Positions 12,341 through 25,067 of a stretch of 64,000 bases of DNA are shown here, in pieces. The first letter of the stretch is position 1; each line of letters begins with the position of its first letter. The position numbers and the translations under genes were made by a program. Below the pieces are notes generated by a model. That model ran no database searches, was not told the DNA's origin, and was given only the letters and a program-made list of their open reading frames with translations. This stretch comes from Rostratula benghalensis (Eukaryota; Chordata; Aves; Charadriiformes; Rostratulidae). The stretch is from positions 62,001 through 126,000 of the forward strand of contig VXAI01000341.1 of the NCBI GenBank assembly GCA_013399305.1, given 5' to 3'.

Positions 12341-15300
12341 CTCAAAGCATCTCACAACACCATGAAAAATGGTGTTACATAAGGATGTAGAATGATTTCT
12401 AAAGGACCTGAATGGAATTTGATGGAAAGAGCTCCTGCGCAATTCTGTGGTTGGTAATACTATTGCTCTTCCCGTGACACAGGCCTGTGAGGTTGGCTTG
12501 TTTGCTCAAGAAGGTAAAGCTATGGTATGCTTTCAGACACAACCCCAAATCTGAATAACAAATAAGAGTGATTAGGACTCATGAAAAAAATGTTCCTTAA
12601 CATGCCAAAGAGCACAGGAATGCTGGGTGTCCTGCCCTTTTCCTCCCATTTCTGTCTTCCCCTGCTGCATGTGAAGAGTAGATGTGCTCAGACAGAACAT
12701 GCATTACCTGTGGGACGTGCTGTCTGAGTGTATTAGGACTGGGTATATTAGATTGGGACAGCAAGAAACAGGATACTAGATCTAATGTAATCATAATCTG
12801 TGCATTTTCCATTGAAGTATGAGAATCTGATAATACACAGTGCTTTCTGAGCCTTCCAGTTTGGCTGCAGAGCACACAAGGTTTATGTGAATCACTGTCA
12901 AAGGGCAAGTTTAAACGGTGATAAGTGGCCTATATGTAAAAGCAGTATTTCTTCATTAAGTAAAAATGCTGTATTACTTGGGAAATGAGTGGTTGAAACC
13001 CTTCTCTTGTCACAGAGTAACAGTCACAATAAATGTAATTTAAAATCCATTATAATGCTGCCAGATACATTAAACAGAAATATACAGGGGATGTATGCAC
13101 CAAAAGATTTACATATTTCCTGAGTAGTACATCATTACTGGAAGTGTCAATTTGAAAGAAAAATTGTGAAACCATCACTGGAGCATAATAAAAGCTGTGA
13201 CAGAAATACACAATAGCTATTAAATTTTTAAAAAATAAAATCCTCAGCAAGCTCTCTCTATGCACATTTATCACCTCTGGAGACTACCAAGGAAGGAGTA
13301 AAGTACCAAAGGATACCAAAAAGAGAAATGTGTTATCCAGTATAGTCAATATCAGCATCACACCAATTATTACACATAACACAGCATTGAAAAGCAAACT
13401 GTTGTGCCTTTAATAATGGAATCCAGAGGGGCTAGCATACAATTGAGACAAAATCCCTGCTAAAGGAAGATAATTCGGTCTCATGATTTTTTGCCTTGGA
13501 TTTGTATCCCTCACCAACCTCCTGACTGGTGAGTCTCTCACTTGCCATCCTCCTTGGTTAATCTGAGAGAAAGGCAAGAGGTAGTTTTGTCATAGTCTGT
13601 GAGTGATTTCTGTCACATAGCTTTCAGTGAGACTTTCACACCTAAAGGCTTACCAGGCTGATGAGTACAAATTTCAGGAAGCCAGTCTCCTGCCTTCCTC
13701 TGATCTGAGAACACTACAATGCCATTTCCCCTTCCAAATTCTTTATGATCCCTCCACTGCACTATTTCCCAGTAGAAACAAGATTATGTTGCAGTGCTGT
13801 CTCCCAGGCCTAGGGCTATTGCTTCCTGATTGTCTAGCATGCCTTTTTCATCTCCTAAATTTACAGGTTCTCCAGATTTATAAATTGACCCTCCAAGAAC
13901 ATCTGGTAGTTAAAAACAAACTTACGTAGGCACACGGCCCATATAAGCAATTCTATATGTTTGATCTGAAATTTGATTGTGTAAGATACATATAGTGCTG
14001 TCCTATTTCCATAACTCTTCCCTAACTCATAGTGTCTGGCCATTCTTTGAAGATAGATGAGGATTTTTGAAGGAATCTAAGTTTGTTCACTTTGACATAG
14101 CTTCTTTGCATCATACAAAGCCGTCTTTCCCAAGAAGCCCAAGCTATCTTGTTCACTAGTTGAGTCAGATCCACCTGCAACAAAAGCATGCCCTGCTCTC
14201 CTTCCCAGAAGACTAACAACCCTTATCACTTTTTTGCTCTTACATTTTTAAGATGCTACACCGACAGCTGAAAGAAAATAATGGGGTTTTCATTGGGTCA
14301 GTATTTCTTCAAGAGTTCGGAGGTTTGGATGTGAGGGTCTTCTCACTTCACACTTTAAATTCCAATTTAAAAAAGGCAATGTTGAATTGTGTTGTTGCCA
14401 CTCAATTCCCTGTGTAGAGAATCTGGAGTTCTGAAGACAGTGACTAAATCCTCATGGGCTTAAATGAAACCTAGTGAAAAGTTTTAAGTGTTATGACACA
14501 AAATTGAGTGGAATTACTGCAGTGCAGCAAGTTCACTGTGCTTTAGATGAATGCATTTTAGATAGCATTTGTTGGTGGTGGAGGATGCTGCCATAGTCAG
14601 TTCCTGTAGCTGAGCTGATGCACAATATGTCATTAAGATGAGTCATTCATTTGTTCATCTTCATGGTAAGCTTTTCCTGACTGTTAATGTATCCTAGATT
14701 ATGACCAACTTTGGATTCTTAGACTGCAATAACTGACCTGTTTGGTTGCAACAGCTTTGTAAAACACTATTTTGTCTCTCAATGCATTATCAATACCATC
14801 CTTAAACAGAGGTACGCTAAAGACTGATTTGAAATGATACCCGGAATGTCCTTAGCTGGCCTGATTATTTATTCTTGCTGGACCTTTATCCCAGACATAC
14901 ATTCATGTGTATTTCACACTCTTAACTTTGCAATATCATTATTTATTATCCCTACTTTACAGATGGTTGAAAGTGATAGTGAGTGGTACTTTGAAGAACC
15001 CAGCATTTCTGCTTCAAAATGGAAAACTGCAGTAGGTCTGGAAACAGACTCAGACTCTCTCAACCACAAACACCACTGAAGTAATGCAAGCACCCTCACT
15101 TATGTTACTACTCCCTTTTGCACAGGAAAATACCAAAAGCTGAAGCAGATTTTGAGGTATTGACACAATTTGCATCTATTTGCACATTGTTGTCCTATTA
15201 CTTTTGAAATCCTGGCAGCGAGAAATAAGTGGTCTGCTTTGGCTGTGGACATCTGGTCACCCTTGAATAGAGCCAGAAATGCTAATTAATTCTGGTAGTA

Positions 15301-15899
15301 CACAATGTCATTTTCTGCACTGTCATAATTCACTGAAGGCAGAGACCCCCCTCTAAGGTTTCAAAAAAGCACATGATTAGAATATTGTTCCATATGTATT
15401 TCACATTCTTCTGTAGCCCTGATTTACCTCAAAGGAAAGATCAGTTGCTCATAAGTGGGATAAACATCAGTTAATTTAACTTGCTGAATAGGCCTTTAAC
15501 CACAAGGAAAGCTTAATATTTATTGAACCCCCCACAATTTTGTTTATTGCATTTTAACTACAAAATGGTTTATATAAAAAACTACCTTATCTTTACTTTC
15601 TTGGCACCAATCCTTGCTCCAAAACTCCACAAACAACCAAAATCAAAGCCAATACTCTTCAGTTACAGCAAGGTTTAACTGCCTAATAGCATCAAATGCC
15701 TCTGAAAATACCTGGTTTAATGGAAGCAGTGTTGTAATGAGAGGGGCACTAAATACTTCGCATCAGCAGAAAAAGAGCAATTTAATTTTAATAGCAATTG
15801 CACTATTTTAACAGTCTTGGGATAAAGTGACATTTCCAGTACTGATGTCAATTATTTATGTCTTCAGCTTCTTCCATCACTGGATTAATCTCTTCTCCC
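12341..15899. other. Unassigned DNA
   Basis: About 3.5 kb of AT-rich DNA. No gene or transposon family is recognised. Open frames up to about 100 codons occur on both strands (for example 12597-12908 on - and 13627-13929 on +), but they show no domain signature. Confidence 0.5.
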
Positions 15900-16223
15900 A
15901 AGTCACAGGTGATAGGACAAGAGGAAATGGCTTCAACTTGCACCAGGAAAGGTTCAGATTTGATATCAGGAAAAATTTTTACACTGAAAGGTTTATTAAG
16001 CATTGGAATGGGATTCCCAGGGAAGTGGCTGAGGAACCATCCCTGGAGGTATTTAAAAGATGGGTTGATATAGTGTTTAGGGATGTGGTTTAGTGATGGG
16101 TAGTTGGTTTGGTTTGGTTTTTTTAGGTTGGTTTTTTTTTTTTTTTATCAGAGTCAGGTTGATGGTTGAACTGGGTGATCTCAAAAGTCCTTTCCAACCT
16201 AGAAAATTCTATGATTCTATGAT
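15900..16223 (+). mobile_element. CR1 3'-end fragment with expanded T-rich tract
   Basis: A 5'-truncated CR1 copy. It covers the last ORF2 codons ([28 protein letters not shown] block, then [21 protein letters not shown]) and the 3' UTR. It ends in ATTCTATGATTCTATGATT, the diagnostic CR1 tail. Between the ORF2 stop near 16093 and the GTTGATGGTTGAACTGGG block, the UTR holds GGTTT repeats and a 15-base T run (16132-16146). The related copy ending near 38475 has a shorter T-rich tract at the same place, so this is a variable part of that subfamily's UTR. Confidence 0.9.
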
Positions 16224-17150
16224 TGCATTCCAGACTGTTGCACTTTTAAAAGTGCAGCTAATGGAACTCAATGCTGGATGACACCACATGGTTAAGAAAA
16301 AAAATTATTTCAGTGACAAGAATGATATACCAGAATACTGGGGAGGTTAGGGCACTTGACAACAGGGGTAATCAGTAAACATACCCACAGGCTTAATTCA
16401 CATGCATAGAAGATTGTACCATTAAAGCTAATTTACTAGCTTTTTAAATTTTCCTATTGGATATCACCAAATATTGCATGGCAGCAGCAAGAGAAGGGTG
16501 AAAAATAACTGAACAATAATTTCCCTAGTGCCTGTAAATAACAAACGTTACCAAATGAATGATGGAGGTCAATGGGCCATAGAGTCCTTAGATGGTTTAA
16601 TTATATGCTGCAGGTTGTCTGAGGGCACATTTCACTAATGACAATCCTCAACCTTCCCTGCAGCAAATAACCTCTGCAACCCAAGATAAGCAGTCACATT
16701 GCACAATAAAATAGCAAATGACCCCAACAAGAAAATTTCTCTTCTGTTTGACATATCCTAGCATCCATCAAAATCTGTCCTGAGAAGAGTGCTGTTCTTC
16801 TTAAATCTGTTTTGGCTAACTGAGAAGCTATTAAAAGGCAGAAACTAGATGTTGTCAGACATGTGGCTTATGGGCAGAGAGGTAATCAAGTCAGCCAGAG
16901 AGGAATGTGGCCTCATTTTATTTTACTGGCTGTTACCTGATCCTTGTAAAGGCATAGTCCAAGCAAAAGAAGTATGAACAGTATGGTTTGTTTTGTGCTG
17001 GAAATCATATTAAAAGATCATAGCAGGCCCCATAATCTAACAGTCTTTGAATTTATGAAAACTGCTGGCTCACTAATCAATAGCAGGTTTCAGAGTAACA
17101 TGATAACCCAAATTATGATAGCAGTTTTGGCACCAATGTGTCAGGTATAA
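16224..17150. other. Unassigned DNA between CR1 copies
   Basis: About 900 bp of AT-rich sequence without recognisable genes or repeats. Confidence 0.5.
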
Positions 17151-18994
17151 AATCAAAGAATGCTAGAAGTTGGAAGGGACATCATCTAGTCCAATATCCC
17201 TGCCAGAGCAGGTCCACCTAGAGCAGGCTGGACAGGAACATGTCCAGACAGGTTTTGAATATCTCCAGTGAAGGAGACTTCACAACCTCTCTGGGAGCCC
17301 TGTTCCAGTGCTCTCTCAACCTCAAAGTAAAAAAGTTTTTTTCTCATGTTCCGATGGAACTTCCCATGTTCCAGTTTGTGTCCATTGCCTTTTGTCCTGT
17401 TGCTGGGCACCACTGAAAAGAATGTGGCCCTATCCTCTTGACTCTCACCCTGTAGATATTTATAAGCATTAAGATCTCATCTTAGTCTTCTCCAGGCTAA
17501 ACAGACCCAGGTCTCTCAGCCTTTCATCATAAGAGAGGTACTCCATTCCTTTGATCATCTTCGTAACCCATCACTAGACTCTCTCCAGTAGTTCCTTGAC
17601 TTTCTTGAACTGAGGGGCCCAGAACTGGACAAAGTGCTCCAGATGTGGCCTCAACAGAGCAGAGTAGAGGATGACCTCTCTTGACCTGCTGGCCACTGTC
17701 TTTGTAATGGACCCTAGGAGACCATTGGCCTTCTTGGCCACAAAGCCATAATCCTTCCTCATGGGCAACTTGTTGACCACCAGGACTCCCAGGTCTCTCT
17801 CTACAGAGTTGCATTCCAGCAGGTCCACCCCTAACCTGTACTGGTGCCTGAGGTTAATCCTACCTAGGTGCAGAACCCAACACTTGCATTTGTTGAACTT
17901 CATTAGGTTCCTCTCTGCCCATCTCTCTAGCATGTCCAGGTCTCACTGTATGGTAGCACAGACTTCTGGTGTGTCAGCCACTTGTCCCGGTCTTGTGTTC
18001 TCATCAAACTTGCTGAGGGTACACTCTCTGTCTTCTCATCTAGGTCACTAATGAATATGCTGGACAATACTGGACCCAATACTGACGCCTGGCAAACGCC
18101 ACGAGCTCCAGGCCTCCAACTGGACTCTGCACTGCTTACCACAACTCTCTGAACCTTTCAGCTACTTCTCAATCCATCTCACTGTCCATTCATCTAACCT
18201 ACACTTCCTAAACTCCACTATGAGGATATTGTGGGAAACTGTATAAGAGCCTTCTGAAGTCAAGGTAGACAATGTCCACTGCTCTCCCCTCATCCACCAA
18301 GTCAATAACACCATCATAGAGGGTTATCTGATTGGCCAAGCATGGTTTCTCTTTGGTGAATCCATGTTAACCACTCTTGATAACCTTTTTTTCCTCTACA
18401 TGCATTGAAATGACATCCAGAAAGAGCTGTTCCATTATCTTTCCAGGGATGAAGATGAGGCTGACTGGCTTGTAGTTTCCTGGATCCTCCTTGTCCTTTT
18501 TGAAGACTGCAGTGACATTGGATTTCCTCCAGTCCTCAGGCACCTCTTATGTTCTCCATGGCCTTTCAAAAATGATGGAAAGTGGCTTCGCAGTAACACC
18601 TGCCTGCTCCTTCAGCACTCATAGATGCATCCCATCAGGGCCCATGGATTTGTGGGTATTGTTTTCCTAAATGATCTCTAACCCAATTGTGCTTGACCAA
18701 TGGAAAGTCTTTCTTGTTCCAGACTTTTTCACTTACCCTCAGGGCCTGGGATTCCTGAGGGCCAGCCTTATCAGTAAAGACTGAAGCAGAAGGCATTCAG
18801 TAACTCTGCCTTCTCTGCATCCTCCATCACCATGGCACCCATCTCATTCAGCAGGGGCCCACATTTTCCCTAGTCTCCTTTTTGCTGTGGATGTACTTGA
18901 AGAAGCCCTTCATATTATCCTTGACATCCACTGCCAGGTTTAATTCCAAGTGCGCCTTAGCCTTTCTCATTGCATCTCTACATACGCTGATAAT
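17151..18994 (-). mobile_element. CR1 LINE, ORF2 middle to 3' end
   Basis: A minus-strand CR1 copy whose 3' end is at about 17151 (AATCAAAGAATGCTAGAAGTTGGAAGGGAC on +, a decayed tail). Moving right, it runs through the C-terminal ORF2 blocks: RKLFYFEVERALEQGSQR, then the split frame at 17574-17933 with AERNLMKFNKCKCWVLHLG and RDLGVLVVNKLPM. It then reaches the RT region, where the catalytic FADD segment near 18020 is frameshifted, and a AKAHLELNLAVDVKDN-type block near 18900-18960. It stops at 18994, where an ERVK-like LTR and then a second CR1 copy follow. It is full of stops and frameshifts. Confidence 0.9.
17574..17933 (-). pseudogene. CR1 ORF2 C-terminal fragment
   Basis: A 119-codon frame in the CR1 copy covering the RT thumb and connection region: [63 protein letters not shown] and LLRPHLEHFVQFWAPQFKK. 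It has no catalytic residues of its own. Neighbouring frames carry the rest of the ORF2 protein, so it is a fragment of a dead LINE. Confidence 0.85.
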
Positions 18995-19000
18995 GTTCCC

Positions 19001-19192
19001 TGTTGTGTGGATTTCTCATCGGCAGAGGAGAACATGCAGATAATTAATATGATTAATAAACATGCTTCATTTATTGCAGGTGAAACTCATATATAGTGCT
19101 TTCTTACATAAACATACTCACTTGGCAATTACTAATTGGATACAAGTTATAGGCAGCAAAGCTCTAATTGGTTAACAGCAAGCTTGAGAACA
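19001..19192 (-). mobile_element. ERVK-like solo LTR, 192 bp, with 6-bp TSD
   Basis: On + it begins TGTTGTGTGGATTTCTCATC and ends TTGAGAACA, so on - it is a TG...CA unit. It is flanked by perfect 6-bp direct repeats GTTCCC at 18995-19000 and 19193-19198, the duplication length typical of ERVK/alpharetroviral integration. The first ~80 bp on + (ATCGGCAGAGGAGAACATGC and on) clearly align with the LTRs at 41509 and 47523; the U3 half is shorter and divergent. On the coding strand an AATAAA lies at 19070-19075 (TTTATT on +), placing the poly(A) signal before the U5 end. No internal virus sequence remains. It landed at the junction of two CR1 fragments. Confidence 0.85.
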
Positions 19193-19600
19193 GTTCCCTG
19201 TCCCTCTGGAACTGAGGGGCCCAGACCTGGACACAATATTCCAGATGGGGTCTCACCAGGGCAGAGGAGAGGGGGAGGAGAACCTCTCTGGACCTACTGA
19301 CCACAGCCCTTCTCATACACCCCAGGATGCCATTGGCCTTCCTGGCCACCAGGGCACAGAGCTGGCTCATGGTCATCCTGCTGTCTACCAGGACCCCCAG
19401 GTCCCTTTCCCCATCACTGCTCTCCAACAGTACAGTTCCCAACTTGTACTGGTACCTGGGGTTGTTCTTGCCCAGATGTAGGACTCTACACTTGTCCTTG
19501 TTAAATTTCATTACATTTCTCTCTGCCCAGCTCTCCAGCCTGTCCAGGTCTCTCTGGATGGCAGCGCGGCCTTCTGGTTCCCAATTTTGTGTCATCAGCA
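19193..19600 (-). pseudogene. CR1 ORF2 thumb region, frameshifted continuation
   Basis: Continuation of the CR1 RT protein in a second frame. It reads [72 protein letters not shown] and [17 protein letters not shown]. It is interrupted at 19193 by the target duplication and the solo LTR, so the last residues read in that frame are LTR-derived and not CR1. Confidence 0.82.
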
Positions 19601-20037
19601 AACTTGCTGATCGTGCACTCCATTCCCTCATCCAAGTCATTGATGAATGTATTAAATAGTACTGGTCCCAGTACTGATCCCTGAGGGACTCCACTAGGTA
19701 CAGGGATCCAACCAGACTCCATCCCATTGACCACCACTCTCTGGCTTCTGTCCTTCAGCCAGTTCTTGATGCACCTCACTTCCCGATCGTCCAGGCCACA
19801 CTTCCTCAGTTTAGCCACGAGGATGCTGTGGGACACCATGTCAAATGCCTTACTGAAGTCAAGATAGATGACATCTACTGCTCTACCATCATCCATCCAC
19901 CTGGTTATGTCTTTGGAAAAGGCTACCAGGTTGGTCAAACATGACTTCCCCTTGGTGAAGCCATGTTGACTGCCTCTAATGACCCTCTTGTCGTTGATAT
20001 GCCTAGAGATAGTGCCAAGGATAAGTCGTTCCATCAA
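19501..20037 (-). pseudogene. CR1 reverse transcriptase palm fragment, catalytic boxes intact
   Basis: A 178-codon frame with the RT core of CR1 ORF2. RT is the enzyme that copies LINE RNA into DNA at the nicked target. Visible landmarks are [16 protein letters not shown], the A-motif with [11 protein letters not shown], the B-motif [20 protein letters not shown], and the C-motif [11 protein letters not shown] with both catalytic aspartates. After KLG the frame shifts: the true continuation ([25 protein letters not shown] and on) is in the frame at 19164-19727. The first ATG is internal to the LINE ORF and not a real start. It is non-functional as a whole because of frameshifts and missing ends. 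Confidence 0.9.
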
Positions 20038-20603
20038 CTTTCAGGGATGGAAGTAAGGCTGACCGGTCTATAGTTGCCTGGGTCCTCCTTCTTGCCCTTC
20101 TTGAAGGTTGGAGTGACTTTAGCTCTCCTCCAATCCTCAGGTACTTCTCCCGTTCCCCATGACTTGGCAAAGATGATGAAGAGTGGTCTAGCAATGACTT
20201 CAGCCAGCTCCCTCAGCACCCATGGGTGCATCCCATCAGGACCCATGGACTTGCAGACACCCAAGTTGCTCAGCTGGTCCTTAACCCATTCCTCATCAAC
20301 TGAGTCAACGTCCTCCTTTGTCCTGACTCCCTCTGGGGCCTCAGGGGTATGGGACTCTTCAGGGCAGTCAGCAGCAGGATAGACTGGGCAAAGAAGGCAA
20401 TCAGTAACTCTGCCTTTTCTGTGTCCTCTGTCACCAGGGCACCCGCCTCATCCAACACTGGGCCTACATTGCCTCTAGCATCAGCTTTATCTGCAATGGA
20501 TTTGAAGAAGCCCTTTCTGCTGTCTTTGACCCCTCTTGCGAGGTTGAATTCTAAGGAGGCCTTACCTTTCCTTGTTGCCTCCCTACAACCTCTGGCAAGA
20601 GGC

Positions 20604-20921
20604 TTATATTCCTCCCAGGTGGCCTTCCCCTCCTTCCCTTTTCTTTTTAAGGACCAGCCAAAGGTCCCTATTTAGCCAGGCTGGTCTCCTTCCCCACCTA
20701 CTAGATTTTCGGCACACAGGCACAGCCTGCTCCTGTGCCTTTAAGATTTCTCTCCTAAAGTATGTCCAGCTTTCCTGGACTCCTGTATCATTCAGGACAG
20801 CCTCCCAAGGGATATTGGCAACCAGTCCTCTGAGCAGATCAAAGTTTGCCCTCCAGAAGTCTAAGGTGTCAGTTTTGCTAACCTCTCTCTTAGTTTCTCC
20901 AGGGATCATGAACTCAATCAT
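20604..20921 (-). pseudogene. CR1 ORF2 linker fragment before the RT
   Basis: A 105-codon frame matching the CR1 ORF2 region between endonuclease and RT: TLDFWRANFDLLRGLVANI, VQESWTYFRREILKAQEQAV, CRKSSRWGRRPAWLNRDLW. It marks the 5' limit of this copy. The endonuclease domain is absent. Confidence 0.85.
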
Positions 20922-21097
20922 CTTTTTGAGGAGTTGGACAGATATTTTAGGGGCAAAATTTCAAGCCACATGTGTGATGCTTACCATATTTTTAAGTTTG
21001 TCAAGACACAAAGTACACTATAGTCACATAAATATCTAGGTTGATTTGAAGCACAACCTAGTCTTGGGTCTGCAGATATATTCTAGAGTATGTCTTC

Positions 21098-21129
21098 TTT
21101 TTTTTTTTTTTTAGAAAAAAAAAAAAAAA
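21098..21129. repeat. T15-AG-A15 inverted repeat
   Basis: Fifteen T residues, the dinucleotide AG, then fifteen A residues. It is self-complementary and could fold into a long AT hairpin. Probably a low-complexity sequence, possibly from two head-to-head poly(A) tails. Confidence 0.9.
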
Positions 21130-24100
21130 GGCTAAATTTTCGAAGGCACTCAGCATGTGTTTAAGCCTCTAGATAAAGTGGCTGCATATTCAGGGAGAGT
21201 TTGGCTCACCTAAAAAAATTGGGCCCTTACTATGGAGAATGGTAATTTTAGACATTCTGTTCTTGCAAAGTTGAAAACCAAAGGTCTCAGACTGTGGAAC
21301 GACCACCTCCAAATTGTCCATTTTCCTGTCTAGTGCAAGGGCCTTACTTTGCAGACTATCACACCTACAATGCACCTGTCCTTGCCACACATCCTGGCTA
21401 CCCCCATGATATTCAAATGTATATTTCATTTCCCATGTTTCCTCCTCGTGTCTCTCCCTCTGTGACACTGTGTCATACAAGAAAAGTGACACAGAATAAT
21501 GTCTCATGTGAAATACATTACGCATCAGAGACCTTGAGAATTTCACATAAGAAGAAACAATTGTTTGAATCCTACAAAAAAACCCCATTACAAAAGCCCA
21601 CATGGAATTTGATATTTATACTTGAGCTTTAATGGTGCCTCTGATTTCTGTTTAATCTGTGGAGGCACATGTACAGTCATGGGTGTAATTGCCATAAAAT
21701 TTTTAACAGTGCTTTTTGAAAGTCAGACCTAACATTGTATCTTTGGTGGATTTCTTGCTCTTCTTTCCCTATCAACATTGACAATAACAGCAGGGTCATG
21801 CCAAAAGATATCAGTATCTTCTGGTAATTGACTCTCTGCCAAATGACAGTGAAGTATGATTTTCCTGTTGTGTTAGCTTCATGACTTCCTTATTTTTGTC
21901 ATTTGTGATGCTGTGTGGCAGCTGGACACACTCAGTGCTGAGAGCTGTTTACAGAGGGGCTCTGGAAAGTTACAGTGAAGCAGCTAGATAATTTAACCTG
22001 AATTTTTGCAAAGGGATGAAGATCAAAGCCCACGTGATGTCCTATTAAGTTACAAGGATAGGCCAGGAACCTCCTGCAATATCTTCCTCTTTTGTTTTTG
22101 CCAGGAAATTTATTCCCAGAACACACCAACAACAGTACCAATGTTAATTAAGCTAACTAATTAACTAGATGAAATTAAATTGACTAGGAGACAGAGCCAC
22201 ATTCTTACACCTTTACAATTTTTTCCTGATTTTTATGTTATTTAACCTGTTTGTCTGATGAAGACATGTTTTTATTGAGTGCTGAAATATGAAGTTCAAA
22301 ACAAAAGTCCACTGACTAATCATAAAAAAGAGAACCGCTGCGGAGAAGGTAGTGAGGAGAGGCTACAGCACAGACACAGAAATCTAGTGGCTGTTTAAGT
22401 ATGAAAATGAATTGACATTTGAGACAAAAAGACAAAAAATAGTGCTTGTTAAATTTATCATTATGAAGTCAGAGCCACTTGATTTGTTTAACAGCTTAGC
22501 TTAGGCAAGAGAGAACAATTCTTTTTATGAGACATGCATCCCAGACTTCCTGCATGGCCAGCTTTGAGAGATCTATTTTGTACATGAAAACAAAAGGAAG
22601 CAGCACTTCAAGCCTTTATAAAAGTTCTGGGAGTTTTAAGTCACTCATGCAATGTTTTTACAGGGAGAGAGAACTTGCAGCACTTCTTATAATTTAACAT
22701 CAGTTTCTGGAAGATTTCTGAGGAGTCTTTATAGCAAAGACTCTCAGAAGTTCTTGACTGAAGCTTATTTTTTATTGCGGTGCTGGGGTTGTACCGGGAT
22801 TTTTCCTCAAGGTGCTCCCCTTCAGCCACAATTTCAACAGGCTTATATGTATGGAAGTTTTGCATAGTCATAGTTTTTCTGCAACATGATTACCATAAGC
22901 CCACCTTTCTTAGAACTAATTCCATACTCAAGAGGTGAGTTTCTCCACGGTCTTTGCTGCCACTTATTGACTGTTCTTAGGAACCACAGTCATTCTGGTG
23001 GTCATTTACTTCATCTGGTGGTCATGTCTTCCTCTTCATCAGTTATCCCCTAGATGAACTTGTGGTTTTTGCTCCCTTTAATTGCTGACTTGGTAGCCGG
23101 CCTTGCTTCAAGCTGATTTTCTCCAGTCTTGTTGTCTGAGTTCCCTTTATCTTGTTCTTCTCAGGATACAGCAGGACTAGTTACTCCATTGTCTAACAAT
23201 CACACGGTAACCTTAGAATGTTGACAGTCCCACAACATCTTACAACAGATAAGCAAATTATTAACTATTTTAGCAAGATTCACTAATAATCACAAGGGCC
23301 TTTATTTTAGAGGCTTTTTATCTCATCCTGGGACTGTCCCCTCAGATGCTCTAAGTAACCTCATTGTTAGGGTTCCTGATTCAAATGGAATGGATTCAGG
23401 AAATTCAGATTCAACACTGTAGACCAGCCTAGCAAAAGTGATCCACTTCTAACTTCCAGGTAGGTGTGTTCAGAGGGAAACAAACAACAGCAGCACACCG
23501 ATTACATGTCTGAGAGGCTAGATTTTCATTGCCTACCCAACCCTTACAAGCTAATCCTGGCTTAAAATAGGTATGGGTGAGTTGACCAGATGCTCAGCTG
23601 AAGGCTGGAGTAGATACGGTCACAAGTTCAACATTCCAGAAGGGTTGTCAAGGGACAGCTGGCTAGCATGAAAAATTTCAGAATAAACTTTGCCACTGAA
23701 TTGAGCAACAATAAGCCCAGATGCTGTAAGCAGAACTGTGAAACAGTTTTTCTTCTTTTGAAAAATTCTCAACCACAGATTGCTTTGTTCACTATTAGGA
23801 TAAATCCAAGCATCACTCCTCTATCCAAGAAGTCAACAAATGGTGTTTTCTACTCTTGCCATGGATGGGGGAGACTGAAGAAGGGCCTGAATCAGGCCCT
23901 CTCTGACATGTCTTCCACTTCCCAGAGTGCCCAGACTACACTGGCTCGTAGACTGTTCAGGACACAACCATCTCAGCAATAGCTCTGTAGGACAGAAGAA
24001 CAGTACTGCTCAGACAGAGGATAAGTAATAATTTAGGGCCCATACAGGTGTCCAAGTTTAGTGATCTTGCCAAAACAGAAGTAACCATTATGCATTGTTT

Positions 24101-25013
24101 AAACAGGAACTGAGCATTTTAACAGGAACTCATAAAGTCTTTACTGCAAGAAGCCTGGGGCATTGTTGCAGTGACTACTGCTGAGTGATGCTGCAGAATG
24201 AGAGTCAGCACTCTGAGATTTGGATGAAAGTTTTCACGTGAAGTGCTAAAGAGATACACTGCGATAAAAAGACACTACTTAGGATGCTATTGACTGCTAA
24301 AGCACTCAATAGTTATTCCTTTTGGAAAAAAAAAATAAAGGCATGTATTCTTGTACTTTCAAAAGTGCATATATAAGCCTTATAACTATTTCCAGATGGC
24401 TGAAGCTATCATTTAACTTAGAACGTCTACTATGAGTTCTTTGTGTTATTTTTCCAACAGATGTAAAATCATGCTAGGCACTACACTAGAACGCATTCAA
24501 AGGCAATTGTCCAAAGTTCCCTGGGGATTTGGCATAAATCATACTCTCAAAAGAACAGGAAAAACTTGTTATTATATCATAATATAAGAAATAGTCTCAT
24601 ACTTGTGTCCTTACACTATTATTATAAACTCCAAATCTATGGCAGTGTACCCATGCAGTTTTGAAATCTGCTTCCTTGTACTCTGGAAGTACATAGAGTT
24701 TTACATAGAAGTCTTGCTTGTACTGAGTAGAACACACAGCATTACATGCAATACTTACTTACTCTGGTTTGCAGAGCAACTGATAAACAATAGCAAGCTT
24801 CCATTTATTTATTGGAATTTTCAGCCTTTTGTGCTCATGTATAGAATATTATTATTGTATAAGGATTTAAGCAGATTACATTTTCAAACAAAAGCAGTAG
24901 CCATATATTCTTGACAGAGTTCAGGATTGGTCAGAAAGACATTCAGAGTTTATTAACTTCCTTTCTAAAATTTCTGCAAGTCAGATAAATTGTCAGGCAG
25001 GTTTTGGAGTTTT

Positions 25014-25067
25014 TGTTGTGTTTTTTGTTTGTTTGGGTTTGTTTGTTTTTTTTTTTTTTTAAAAAAA
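25014..25067. repeat. GTTT-rich low-complexity tract
   Basis: TTTG/GTTT units followed by a 15-base T run (about 25046-25060) and a run of seven A residues. Confidence 0.75.

Larger units (their letters stand above)
19193..20935 (-). mobile_element. CR1 LINE, ORF2 from post-endonuclease linker to RT thumb
   Basis: The best-preserved CR1 coding region in the window, on the minus strand. From 5' (right) to 3' (left) it gives: a TLDFWRANFDLLRGLVANIPW block (20604-20921); a KAELLIAFFAQSILL-like block (20270-20458); KSMGPDGMHPWVLRELAEVIARP and DPGNYRPVSLTSI (20034-20264); the RT palm (19501-20037); and the thumb region down to [14 protein letters not shown] at 19200. It is 5'-truncated near 20935. 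Its 3' part is missing, because the next bases are the 6-bp TSD and then the LTR. It is probably one original copy cut by the event that joined it to the CR1 at 17151-18994. Confidence 0.92.

Noticed and set aside
21190..21632. Overlapping 137-codon (-) and 112-codon (+) frames as a gene
   Set aside because: Both frames lack motifs and overlap on opposite strands; likely chance openness.
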